DNA of 64,000 nt, taken from contig CAWBBR010000002.1 of assembly GCA_963787045.1 (NCBI GenBank), forward strand, positions 62,001 to 126,000, written 5' to 3'. The translations under genes were made by a program, and so were the position numbers. The number at the start of each line of letters is the position of its first letter. The first letter of the stretch is position 1. The stretch is from DATJGR01 sp963787045 (GTDB taxonomy: Bacteria > Pseudomonadota > Gammaproteobacteria > Pseudomonadales > Azotimanducaceae). Positions 36,715 to 46,147 of the stretch are shown piece after piece. The notes beneath the pieces are model-generated. The model was not told where the DNA came from. It did not search any database and worked only from the letters and a program-made list of their open reading frames with translations.

Positions 36715-39700
36715 CTAGCCTTTCGATCGCGCGGGTACTTCGCTGTCGCGTTGCCAGATTCCGCCCGCGCTGAATGCGGTCCAGCCCCACTTCACCCAGC
36801 GAACGACGGCGAACGCGAGCCATAGCGACCACGCCAGCATCACGACGCGATACGTCCACATCGGCAGCGAGAACACGGATGCGGTGGGCAGCTGATTCGC
36901 CGCCTGATCCTGGAACCAGTGATAGTCGTACGCCGACGAATTGTTGCCGACGATGTGCATCTCCGGCGTTCCGAGCAGACCCATCGGCACGCTTGCGGCC
37001 AGCGCGATCAGCGCTGCCACCGACACGACGGCCACGACGATCTGCACCAGACGGAACGATCGCGGCGTAGCGCTGCTCAATTGCTCGGCATATCGCAGGC
37101 GCGCCAGCAGCACCAGCAGCCACGCGGCGACGAGCACCGTGCTCGGCAGGTTGCAAAGACTCATGCCGAAACCGAGCAGCACGCCGTCGCGCGCCGAGAG
37201 CGGCAACCCGGGTATCCGCGACAACGCCCACGCAACGCCGAGCACCACGAGCATCACGCCCCAGTACAAGACGGCGGGACCGAGGCGCGGACCGCTGACG
37301 AACAGCGGCCATCGATCGCTGGGAAGACTCAGGTGCAGCGCGATGTTGTAAGCGCGGCCGGGCAGTTCGATCGCGCTCGTGCGAATCGACGCGTCGGCCG
37401 CGATCGGTGTTTCGAAGGTGATCTCCGCCTGCTGTTCGCCCGGTATCACCGGCAACGGCAGCGATGCGGCCGATGTGGGGATCGGTTGCGGCTGACCGTT
37501 GATCGCGATGCCGAGGAGCTTGGCGCCGTCCGGCAGGCGCACCGGGAAGTTGCCGCCCTGGCTGCTCAGCAACGCGAGCCCGAGCGTGGTGCGGCGCGCG
37601 CGAGCGCCGGGTGATTCGGTGACGTCGACGCGCTCGACCGTGATGGTTTCGCCGGCGATCGGCACCGGCCGCGTCAAACGGACCTGCAGCGTTTCGCCGG
37701 CCAACGGTTGGAAGCGCGGGCCGGCCGAGGCGTCGGACTCGAGTTTCATCGGCGCGAAGCCGTCGTAGTCGACGTGCCAGAAGTTCGACGGCACCAGCGT
37801 CCATTGCTCGGTCCATTGCGGCAGCGGGGGACCCGTGAGTTGCAACGTGTCGGCCGTCGCGAGCGCGCTGTCCCACGCCACTTGCTGCTCTTCCGGCGCC
37901 ACCACCCCGATGATCCGCCCGTTTTCGACGCGCACGCGACCGTCGAGCAGCGACTCTCCCGGCACCAACGGAACTGCAAAGGGGATGCTGCCGGTTTGCG
38001 GCGCGATTCGTTCGAGCGTGGTGTGGATGCGCCACTCCATGCCGAAATCGAACGTGCGGCTGAGACGGAAATACGGCGCGATCGGTTCCGGCGCGAGACT
38101 CGCCGCGGATCGACCGGCAAGCGTGGGTGCTTCCCGTTCGAACTGGAGCGCGGCACCGCGCAGGTGACCGTTCTGTTCGCCGTAAGCGCGCCAGCCTTTC
38201 AGATCGAGCGAGACGCCGCCCGGCGGCAGAGGAAACGGCAATTCGAACCGGTCGACATGGGTTACGGGGCCGGACAGTTCGACGCGGTGCGCACCTTCTT
38301 TCAGCGCGATCGACAATTGTCCCGCCTCGTCGCGCGAGACCACCGCGGGACGGTCGGCGTCGCGGACGTCGAGCGGCCACCATTGCGCCGTGGTTGCGGG
38401 AAGCGGTACCGCAACCGTGCGCGCGCGCGTTGATGTCCAACTGAACGGTCAACGCGTCGCCATTCAGTTTCACCGTCGCGTGTTCCACGGCGGCGCACGC
38501 GGGCAGACAGTCCGGCGGCTCGGTCAGCCGTTTCTCGAGTTCGCCGAGCATGTCCGGACTCGGAATGTCGGCGCGCGCATCCGGTGGCGCGAGCGCGGCC
38601 ACCGTTAGCAGCGCAACGGCGGCCGGCGCGATCATTCGCTTCAGCCAGCCCGGCAACGGCGTTGCCGGCGGCAGCGTTGCGCCACCGAAGATCGCCACGA
38701 GCAACAGCAGCAGCACCGGGCCGATGACATGCAAACTGCGCGTCAGCCACGGCGGCGACAGCACCAGGTCGATCGGTTGCGCGGCAGTGACCGGACCGTC
38801 CCAGATCAACGTTTCGCTCGCGCCAGCGCCAGGTCGGCACGCCGGGGCCGGTCTGCACTTGCGTGTTGGCCTCGAATTGTCTGCGCGGTTTCGATTCGGC
38901 GGCCGTGACCACGAGCTCTTCGGCCATGTCGGCGGATTTCCGCAGCATCTGCCGTGGAACCGGCGCGCTGGGCGCCGACGCAGGCAACTCCTGCTCGTAG
39001 ATCGTGTAGCCGGCGTTTTCGAGCTGCGGGTATATCGCCATCCGGAAGTTGTCGATTGCGAACGACAACACGGCGATGACGGTGAACGCGAATACAACGA
39101 AGTAGCTGAGGCGCGCGAACTGGCCGAACCGGCCGCGTCCGATGCGCAGCACCGCGAGCAGCAACAGCAGCACGATCCAGACGAGCGTCGGCGCTTCGCT
39201 TTCCTGATACACGAGTACCAGTGTCAACGCGACCAGCGCGGCAGCGGTCGGCCCGAGCAACCGCAGTGCGAGCACCACGCTGATGACGACCAGGAAGATG
39301 TCCCACAGCGTCCACGACGGCAGCCACGCGGTGGGCGCGCGATCCACGCCGTGTGTCCACAACAAGCGCCAGCCGGGCGGCAACTGCAGTTCGCCGGTGA
39401 GCGCGGCGACGTCGGTGTCCCAACCGACGGCCGTATCGAGTCCACGGCGCGGTATTTCGCTGACGGCGACGATCGTGTGGGTTCCGCTCGGCAACTCGAC
39501 GCCCGGTTTCGCATCGCCGAGACGGGTGATCAGTTCGGGGTTGTCGTCCACGGTCATCCGACCGGGAACGAAGCTGGCGGCGAGGCGCGTCGGCAATGCG
39601 AGCTTGCCGTTGAGCGTGTCGCGTACCGTGTAGCTGGAACCATCGAACGACAGCCACATGCTGCGCGCCAGTGAGAAGTCGTTGGGCGACGGACTGGGAT

Positions 39701-40727
39701 CGCCGCGGAACTGCTCCACCAGTTTCAGGTCGTTATCGGCCGTGACGACGTACGCGGGCAAGTCCTTGAACGGTGCGTTCGTCTGGCTGAGGTCGATCGG
39801 CGTGGCGCCTTCGACGTTCACGACGCGAAATGCCCGATCGGCGTTGAATCCCCAGATCTCTTCCTTCGGCCAGTTGTCGGTTTCGGGGGTCGCGCGGAAC
39901 GACGTCGGAACGCCGAGCGCGCGTCCGGTCAACTGCACCTGCCATTCGCCGGGCTCGACCTGCACCTTCAGCTGCCCGTTGGCGTCGAGTCGGGCAGGGA
40001 GGTTGCTCTTGATGGCGGTGGTCTCGAAGCCCTCCGGCATCGCGCGTCCGAGCGTTACGATCCGATGGCTGCCGGCCACCGACAGGTCGACGAAAGTCGT
40101 CAGCATCATCGGCACGCCGTCGTCGAGGCGCCGGTACACGCGCGCGGTCAACGAATCGTTGGGCACTTCGCTGGCCGCGCCGGGCGCCTTGCCGAGCCAC
40201 AGCCGTTCGCCGTCGATCAGCGGCTGCGCAATCGCGGCGCCTTCGAGCGTCAGCCGCAGGATGCCGTGCTGCCGCGGCAACGAAATCGCGTCGGGCATTT
40301 CGGTCCAGTCGAACGCACCGTTCAGGCTGTAGCGGCCCGGTGTGAGGCGTATGCGTGGTCGATCGTCGAGCCGCGTCACGATCGCGGGGCCGCCGTTCGA
40401 ACGTACGTCGCGAGGCCATTGATCGGCGCCACCGGGCAACGTTACGTCCGTGTCGCTGAACACTTCGACGTCGATCGTGAAGCGACCGCCTTCGTGGCCG
40501 AGGTCGAGGTTCAACGTGCTCATCCAGACGCACGGGCGGACCTGGCCGTTGTCGAAGCGCGGCGGACATTTCAGCTCGGGATGGCGGTCGAGCACCCAGC
40601 CGCGCCACGGCTCGAGCACCGGCGGAATGCTCGGCTCCGCGGCGCGCGCGTAGCCGCCGCTCGTTCCGAGCGCAATGGTTGCGATCAGAACGAGCAGCGT
40701 CAGCCAACCATCACGACGTCGGTTCAT
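36715..40727 (-). CDS. Large membrane protein of unknown function, ~1340 aa, frameshifted
   Basis: Start ATG 40727 with a signal peptide (LTLLVLIATIALGTSGGYARA, about residues 9-29). A long periplasmic beta-rich region follows (WPRDVRSNGGPAIVTRLDDR, IRLTPGRYSLNGAFDW), then several membrane segments around 39000-39300 (LWDIFLVVISVVLALRLLG, LVWIVLLLLLAVLRIG), more beta-rich sequence (VERVDVTESPGARARRTTLG) and a last cluster of four or five membrane segments near 36750-37250. The frame changes near 38820 and 38410, but the pieces join smoothly, so it was one gene. No catalytic motif or named family is recognised. It probably spans the inner membrane with large periplasmic parts. Confidence 0.75.
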
Positions 40728-40844
40728 GCAGCGTCCTCGACAAAAAAGCGCCGCCGATTCTTTCACTTTACGGGATCACTTCACAGGCGATGTCGAAAGC
40801 GGGTGACGCGCGCTACCATCGAGCGCTCGTTGGGAAAACAACTC

Positions 40845-41918
40845 ATGAATCAGCTTCGAACGCTGCACGACATCGTTAAGGCGGCACGCGCAAATCTGTC
40901 GCGCAACAACTGGGACTATCTCGTCGGCGGCGCCGATACCGAAACGTCGCTCAAACGCAACCGCATGGCGATCGATTCGCTCGCGTTCCGGCCCCGCGTG
41001 CTGAACGACGTGACGAACGTCGATGCGAGCGCAGTCCTAGGCGGACACCGCCTGCGCATTCCGGTGGTGTTGCCCCCGATCGGATCGATCCAGGTCTTCG
41101 ATGCCGGCGGCGGGGCGTCCGTTGCCGAAGCGGCCGATGCGTTCGGCACGATGATGATTCTGAGTTCGGTATGCCTGCCGAATTTCGAGGCGGTTGCGCG
41201 GATCGGATCTGCGCCAAAGGTGTTTCAACTGTATCTGATGGGCGATCGCGGCTGGATGGACGACCACATCGAGCGCGCGATGGCCGCCGGGTATGCGGGT
41301 TTCTGTCTCACCGTGGATACGGCGGTGTACAGCCGCCGCGAGCGCGACATCTCGAAGTTCTATGTGCCGGCTTCAGGACGACAGGCCGGTAGCGGTGACT
41401 TCGCGCATCAGGCGGCGATGACGTGGGACACCGTGTCTCACATCAAGAGCAAGTTCCGCATTCCGTTGTGGTTGAAAGGGATCAACACCGCGGACGATGC
41501 GCGGCGTGCGGTCGACCATGGCGTAGACGTGGTGTACGTGTCGAATCACGGTGGACGTCAACTCGACCACGGACGCGGTTGTATCGACGCGTTGCCGGAA
41601 GTTGCGGCGGCGGTGGATCGGCGCGTGCCGATCGTCGTCGACGGCGGGTTCATGCGCGGCACCGACGTCATCAAGGCGCTGGCGCTCGGCGCAACGGCTG
41701 TCGGTGTCGGGCGACTCGAAGCGCTGGCGATGGCCGCCGGTGGCGCGGCTGCGGTGACGCGTGCACTCGAACTGCTCGAAGTCGAGATTCGCACCAACAT
41801 GGCGTTGTTGGGCGTGCGTAACGCAGCGGAACTGAATCCTTCGTATCTCGAATCGGCAACGCCGATCGGAACGCCGCACGTCCTCTCGGCGTTCCCGTTG
41901 CTGGAAGAAGGGTATTAG
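40845..41918 (+). CDS. FMN-dependent alpha-hydroxy-acid oxidase/dehydrogenase
   Basis: 357-residue (S)-2-hydroxy-acid oxidising enzyme of the lactate dehydrogenase/glycolate oxidase family. Landmarks: NWDYLVGGADTETSLKRN, FRPRVLNDVTNVDAS, VVLPPIGSIQ, FQLYLMGDRGWMDDHIERA, FCLTVDTAVYSRRERD, LWLKGINTADDARRAVDHG and the active-site block YVSNHGGRQLDHGRG (catalytic His-Gly-Gly-Arg-Gln) with GGFMRGTDVIKALALGA. Start at ATG 40845; the normal N-terminal domain is present. Converges on the DUF1820 gene. Confidence 0.92.
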   Translation: MNQLRTLHDIVKAARANLSRNNWDYLVGGADTETSLKRNRMAIDSLAFRPRVLNDVTNVDASAVLGGHRLRIPVVLPPIGSIQVFDAGGGASVAEAADAFGTMMILSSVCLPNFEAVARIGSAPKVFQLYLMGDRGWMDDHIERAMAAGYAGFCLTVDTAVYSRRERDISKFYVPASGRQAGSGDFAHQAAMTWDTVSHIKSKFRIPLWLKGINTADDARRAVDHGVDVVYVSNHGGRQLDHGRGCIDALPEVAAAVDRRVPIVVDGGFMRGTDVIKALALGATAVGVGRLEALAMAAGGAAAVTRALELLEVEIRTNMALLGVRNAAELNPSYLESATPIGTPHVLSAFPLLEEGY

Positions 41919-41923
41919 AGCGG

Positions 41924-42259
41924 CTAGGGCTTGCCTTCGTTGCGCGGGATCGGCATCGGGAAGTGGGCGATGTTGGTGCCGCCTTTGCCGTCGCTGATCT
42001 TCGCGACGCCTTCCTTCTCGACCTCGTCGATGCGGATCACCGCATGCATCGGGATGAAGCTGCGCTGCACGCCGTCGAACTCGGTACGCAGCCGATCCTG
42101 ACCCGGATCGATCACGACCTTGGTTTTGTCGCCGAAGATGTAGTCCTCGACCTCGATGAATCCGTAGAGGTCGCTCTGATAGATCGCGCGCGCATAGACT
42201 TCGTAGATCTGCCCCTGGTTGTGAAACAGGATCTTGTAGATGTGCTGCTGATCGGCCAT
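41924..42259 (-). CDS. DUF1820 family protein
   Basis: 111 residues from ATG 42259 (a further ATG two codons upstream). The motif IYKILFHNQGQIYEVYARAIYQSDLYGFIEVEDYIFG and the later VQRSFIPMHAVIRIDEVEKEG, described as a HNQGQIYEVYAR block and an IPMHAVIRIDEV block, define DUF1820, a short gammaproteobacterial family of unknown function. It is often next to miaB or phoH, as here, where it is divergent from miaB across 120 bp. Confidence 0.88.
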   Translation of the reverse strand: MADQQHIYKILFHNQGQIYEVYARAIYQSDLYGFIEVEDYIFGDKTKVVIDPGQDRLRTEFDGVQRSFIPMHAVIRIDEVEKEGVAKISDGKGGTNIAHFPMPIPRNEGKP

Positions 42260-42314
42260 GCCCATACCTTCCGCGTGCTTCTGCGATACATGTAAGTTCC
42301 GCCATATATAAAGG

Positions 42315-42345
42315 TCTGACTCGGGAATTCAAGTGCCGTTATAAT
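42315..42345 (+). promoter_or_regulatory. Predicted sigma-70 promoter of the miaB operon
   Basis: A perfect TATAAT lies at 42340-42345. The nearest -35 candidate is TCTGAC at 42315-42320 (19-bp spacing), or CTGACT one base later (18 bp), so the -35 is weak. The -10 is 34 bp from the miaB ATG at 42380. It would drive the genes up to holA. Confidence 0.6.
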
Positions 42346-42379
42346 TCGCGCCCCGTTTTATTCGATTGACGCACAGAAA

Positions 42380-43730
42380 ATGCCGGGAAAGGTCTTCATC
42401 GAGACGCAAGGCTGTCAGATGAACGAGTACGACTCGGCGCGCATGCTCGACCTGCTGCGCGAGAGTCACGGTCTCGAAGTCGTGCATTCGGCTGAAGAAG
42501 CCGACGTGCTGCTGCTGAACACGTGTTCGGTGCGTGAAAAGGCGCAGGAGAAGGTCTTCTCGCAACTCGGCCGCTGGAAACCGTTGAAGATGGCGAAGCC
42601 GACACTGCTGATCGGCGTCGGCGGCTGTGTCGCGAGCCAGGAAGGTGAAGCGATACAACGCCGTGCACCGTACGTAGACGTCGTGTTCGGCCCGCAGACG
42701 CTGCACCGGCTGCCCGCGCTGCTCGACGCAGCGCGAGCGCGGCGAGTATCACCGAACGCGCTGCAGGTCGTGGATGTCACGTTTCCGACGATCGAGAAGT
42801 TCGACGCGTTGCCGGCGCCGAAAGTCGAAGGCCCGACGGCATTGCTGTCGGTGATGGAAGGCTGCAGCAAATACTGTTCGTTCTGCGTGGTGCCCTACAC
42901 CCGCGGTCCCGAAGTGAGCCGGCCGGTGGCTGACGTGATGCGGGAAGTGGTGCAGCTCGCGCGCCAGGGCGTTCGAGAGATCACGTTCCTGGGCCAGAAC
43001 GTCAACGCGTATCGCGGCGAAATCGACGGCGATCACGCGGACCTCGCCGAACTGTTGCACTACGCAGCAGAGGTGCCGGGCATCGAACGGCTGCGCTATA
43101 CCACGTCGCACCCCGTGGAGTTCTCTAACAGTCTCATTGAGGCGTATGCGACGCTTCCGAAACTCGTCAGCCACGTGCACCTGCCGGTACAGTCGGGATC
43201 GGACCGCGTGCTCGCGATGATGAAGCGCGGCCATACGATCCTCGAATACAAAGACAAGATCCGGCGCGTGCGAGCGGCGCGCCCCGACGTATCGCTCACA
43301 TCCGACTTCATCGTCGGATTCCCGGGCGAGACGGACAAAGACTTCGAAGCAACACTGCGACTCGTGGAGGAGCTCGGCTTCGACATGTCGTTCACGTTCG
43401 AGTACAGCGCGCGTCCCGGAACGCCGGCCGCGAGCTCTTCCCGATTCGACGCCGCCCGACGTGAAGCGGCAGCGGTTGACGACGTTGCAGGCGCTGGTGC
43501 GCCGGCAGGGCGATGCGATCAGCCGGGCGATGGTCGGTACCACGCAGCGCGTGCTGGTCACCGGACCCGCGAAGAAGGATCCGGGTCAGATGCAAGGACG
43601 CACGGAGAACAATCGGGTGGTCAATTTCAGCGGTGGCCGCCCCGAGATGCAGGGGCAGTTGGTCGACCTGACGATCACCGAAGCGATGACGAATACGCTG
43701 CGCGGCGCCGTCAACGGAAACTTCATTTGA
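42380..43730 (+). CDS. miaB: tRNA-2-methylthio-N6-dimethylallyladenosine synthase, frameshifted
   Basis: Radical-SAM enzyme adding a methylthio group at A37 of tRNAs. About 449 residues. N-terminal cluster cysteines: FIETQGCQMNEYDS, LNTCSVREKA and GVGGCVASQEG. Radical-SAM motif CSKYCSFCVVPYTRG (CxxxCxxC). Further blocks: EITFLGQNVNAYRG, HLPVQSGSDRVLAMMKRGHT and DFIVGFPGETDKDFE. Near 43435 one base shift separates EYSARPGTPAA from LPDSTPPDVKRQRL, after which the TRAM domain (RVLVTGPAKKDPGQMQGRTENNR) runs to the stop at 43728-43730. Because miaB is conserved, this is a strong sign of sequence error. First gene of the housekeeping operon. Confidence 0.95.
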
Positions 43731-43758
43731 CAGCACAACGCCGGTCGATAAATGCTAC

Positions 43759-44838
43759 GTGCCCTATGCCGAATCGCACCGTAGTTTGACGGACCAGCCC
43801 AATCGCGTCGTCGCGCTGACCACCAGCGTAACGCTCGAACCCAACGACTCCCGCCGCCTCGCATCCCTGTGTGGGCCGTTCGACCAGAACCTCAAGTTCA
43901 TCGAGCGTCGCATGGGCGTGCGGATTCGCAATCGAGGCAACGAATTTCAGCTGTCGGGTCCGGCGCAACGCGTAGAGGCGTCCGAAGCGATTCTGAAAGT
44001 GCTGTACGAAGACATCGTCGACGGCGCGCCGCTCGAATCCGAGGCGATACATCTATATCTGCAGGACTCCGGCGTCGAAGCGCTGATCCAGGGCGGCGGC
44101 GAAGACGGTGGCCTGCTGATCCACACGCGTCGTAAGACGATCAAACCGCGCGGCGCGAATCAGACGAATTACGTCCGCGCGATTCAGCAGCACGACGCGA
44201 ACTTCGGCATCGGGCCCGCAGGCACCGGCAAAACCTACCTTGCCGTGGCGTGTGCGGTGGCGGCGCTCGAGCAACAACGCGTCAGCCGGATTCTGCTGGT
44301 GCGTCCCGCGGTGGAAGCGGGTGAAAAGCTCGGCTTCCTGCCCGGCGACCTCGCACAGAAGATCGATCCGTACCTGCGTCCGCTGTACGACGCACTGTAC
44401 GAAATGATGGGCGTCGAACGCGTGCACAAGTACATCGAGCGCAATGTGATCGAAGTGGCGCCGCTCGCGTTCATGCGCGGGCGCACGTTGAACAACGCGT
44501 TCATCATTCTCGACGAGAGTCAGAACACGACGATCGAACAGATGAAGATGTTCCTGACGCGCATCGGTTTCGGTTCGACGGCGGTGATCACCGGCGACAT
44601 CACGCAGATCGACCTGCCTCGCGGCATCCGGTCGGGGCTGATCCACTGCATCGGCGTGCTGGATGGCGTCGAAGGGTTGTCGTTCACGCACTTCACGTCG
44701 AAGGATGTAGTGCGACATCCGCTGGTGCAGCGAATCGTCGAAGCCTATGCGCGCCATGACGACGGCGCCGCGTCGCGACCCGAGCGCGGCTCGCGGGGCG
44801 ACGGCCCCCGGAGCGATGACGACAACAACCAGAGTTGA
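43759..44838 (+). CDS. PhoH-like ATPase (YbeZ)
   Basis: 359 residues, GTG start at 43759. P-loop protein: N-terminal KH-like domain (FIERRMGVRIRNRGNEFQLSG), Walker A GPAGTGKT at about residues 152-159, PAVEAGEKLGFLPGDL, Walker B FIILDESQNTT and GDITQIDLPRGIRSGL. This is the YbeZ branch, which sits beside ybeY and works with it in ribosomal RNA/ribosome quality control. Tail rich in Asp, Ser and Arg overlaps the start of ybeY by 23 bases. Confidence 0.93.
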   Translation: MPYAESHRSLTDQPNRVVALTTSVTLEPNDSRRLASLCGPFDQNLKFIERRMGVRIRNRGNEFQLSGPAQRVEASEAILKVLYEDIVDGAPLESEAIHLYLQDSGVEALIQGGGEDGGLLIHTRRKTIKPRGANQTNYVRAIQQHDANFGIGPAGTGKTYLAVACAVAALEQQRVSRILLVRPAVEAGEKLGFLPGDLAQKIDPYLRPLYDALYEMMGVERVHKYIERNVIEVAPLAFMRGRTLNNAFIILDESQNTTIEQMKMFLTRIGFGSTAVITGDITQIDLPRGIRSGLIHCIGVLDGVEGLSFTHFTSKDVVRHPLVQRIVEAYARHDDGAASRPERGSRGDGPRSDDDNNQS

Positions 44839-45280
44839 GATTCAAAAAGCGAGCGAGGCGGCACAACCGACGCCGGTCCTGCTGCGGCGCTGGGCGCGCG
44901 CTGCGCTCGACGGCATCGGTGAAACGGGCAACCTGTGCATCCGCGTCGTCGATGTCGGCGAAATGACCGAACTCAATTCCCGCTACAGACACAAAGAAGG
45001 CGCCACCAACGTGCTGTCGTTCCCGGCCGACGTCGTTGCACCCGACAGCGGCGAGCGACTGCTCGGCGACGTCGTGATCTGCGCGCCGGTCGTTGCACTC
45101 GAGGCGCAGCGGCAACACAAATCGGCGACGAACCACTTCGCGCATCTGGTGGTGCACGGCGTACTGCATCTGTGCGGGTACGATCACGAGACCGACGCGG
45201 AGGCAAAGGTGATGGAAGGCACCGAAGTCGCCATACTGAGCGGCCTCGGCATCGACGATCCTTATCGACCCATCGCATGA
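44816..45280 (+). CDS. ybeY: Endoribonuclease YbeY
   Basis: 154 residues from ATG 44816. Zinc-dependent RNase needed for 16S rRNA 3' maturation. Zinc motif HGVLHLCGYDH near the C-terminus, preceded by NHFAHLVV, and the conserved LNSRYRHKEGATNVLSFP and LLGDVVICAPVV blocks. The start overlaps phoH. The stop overlaps the ATG of corC (ATGA). Normal length. Confidence 0.95.
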   Translation: MTTTTRVEIQKASEAAQPTPVLLRRWARAALDGIGETGNLCIRVVDVGEMTELNSRYRHKEGATNVLSFPADVVAPDSGERLLGDVVICAPVVALEAQRQHKSATNHFAHLVVHGVLHLCGYDHETDAEAKVMEGTEVAILSGLGIDDPYRPIA

Positions 45281-46128
45281 GTGATTCCGAACTGGACGAC
45301 GAAGGTTCCGGGCGCCGCTGGATCGAGCGCGTTGCGGACATGTTCTCCGGCGAACCGACCTCCCGCCCGGAGTTGATGGAAACGCTGCGATACGCGGCCG
45401 ACCGCGACCTGATCGACGTCGACGTGCTGAACATCCTGTTCGGCGCGATCGCAATCGCCGACATGCACGCGCGCGACGTGATGATCCCGCGTTCGCAGCT
45501 GGTCTGCGTCAAAGCCGACGCAACGCCGCGGCAGTTCCTGCCGATCGTGATCGAGACGCAGCATTCGCGTTTTCCGGTGATCGGCGACGACGTCGACGAC
45601 GTGCGCGGCATCCTGCATGCGAAAGACGTTCTGCCGTTGCTGCTCAAAGACGAGTGGGACGACTTCGACATCAAGGATTGCATGCGTCCGGCCGCGGTCA
45701 TCCCGGAGAGCAAGCGCCTCAACGTGCTGCTGCAGGATTTCCGCGCGAATCGCAATCACATGGCCGTTGTCATCGACGAGTACGGCCACGTCAGCGGTGC
45801 GGTGACGATCGAGGACGTGCTCGAACAGATCGTCGGCGACATCGAAGACGAGCACGACGTAGACGACAAGACGGACATCAAGGAACTCGGCGGCGACAAC
45901 TACACCGTCAAAGCGACCACGCCGATCATCGATTTCAACGAGCGTTTCGGAACGGATTTCGACGACTCGGAATTCGACACCATCGGTGGCTTGCTGATGA
46001 AACACTTCGGCCACTTGCCGAAACGCGACGAGTCGATTGCGATGGGCGAACTGATGTTCGAGGTTCTGAACGCCGACAGCAGACGAATCCGGCTGATGCG
46101 CGTGTCGCCCGTCGGCCGGGATCACTGA
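45277..46128 (+). CDS. CorC/HlyC-type CBS-domain protein (YbeX)
   Basis: 283 residues from ATG 45277. Two CBS domains: MIPRSQLVCVKADATPRQFL to VRGILHAKDVLPLLL and MRPAAVIPESKRLNVLLQDFR to AVVIDEYGHVSGAVTIEDVLEQIVGDIEDE. The C-terminal CorC_HlyC domain (YTVKATTPIIDFNERFGTDF, FDTIGGLLMKHFGHLPK) follows. There is no transmembrane part, so it is the soluble YbeX/CorC type, linked to magnesium/cobalt efflux and ribosome maintenance. It sits between ybeY and lnt, as in other gammaproteobacteria. Confidence 0.93.
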   Translation: MSDSELDDEGSGRRWIERVADMFSGEPTSRPELMETLRYAADRDLIDVDVLNILFGAIAIADMHARDVMIPRSQLVCVKADATPRQFLPIVIETQHSRFPVIGDDVDDVRGILHAKDVLPLLLKDEWDDFDIKDCMRPAAVIPESKRLNVLLQDFRANRNHMAVVIDEYGHVSGAVTIEDVLEQIVGDIEDEHDVDDKTDIKELGGDNYTVKATTPIIDFNERFGTDFDDSEFDTIGGLLMKHFGHLPKRDESIAMGELMFEVLNADSRRIRLMRVSPVGRDH

Positions 46129-46147
46129 CCCTCGGCGCCTTGAACTA

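Noticed and set aside
36689..39097. Long minus-strand open frame in the large membrane protein
   Set aside because: Only a short upstream part (about 38410-38820) belongs to the gene; the rest is an alternate frame of the same coding region.
42340..42345. TATAAT as a tight bidirectional promoter for the DUF1820 gene
   Set aside because: The motif reads only toward miaB; no matching -35 is seen for the opposite direction.
43430..43470. Programmed ribosomal frameshifting in miaB
   Set aside because: The site has no slippery heptamer or clear downstream structure, and similar shifts occur in many unrelated genes here, which points to assembly indels.
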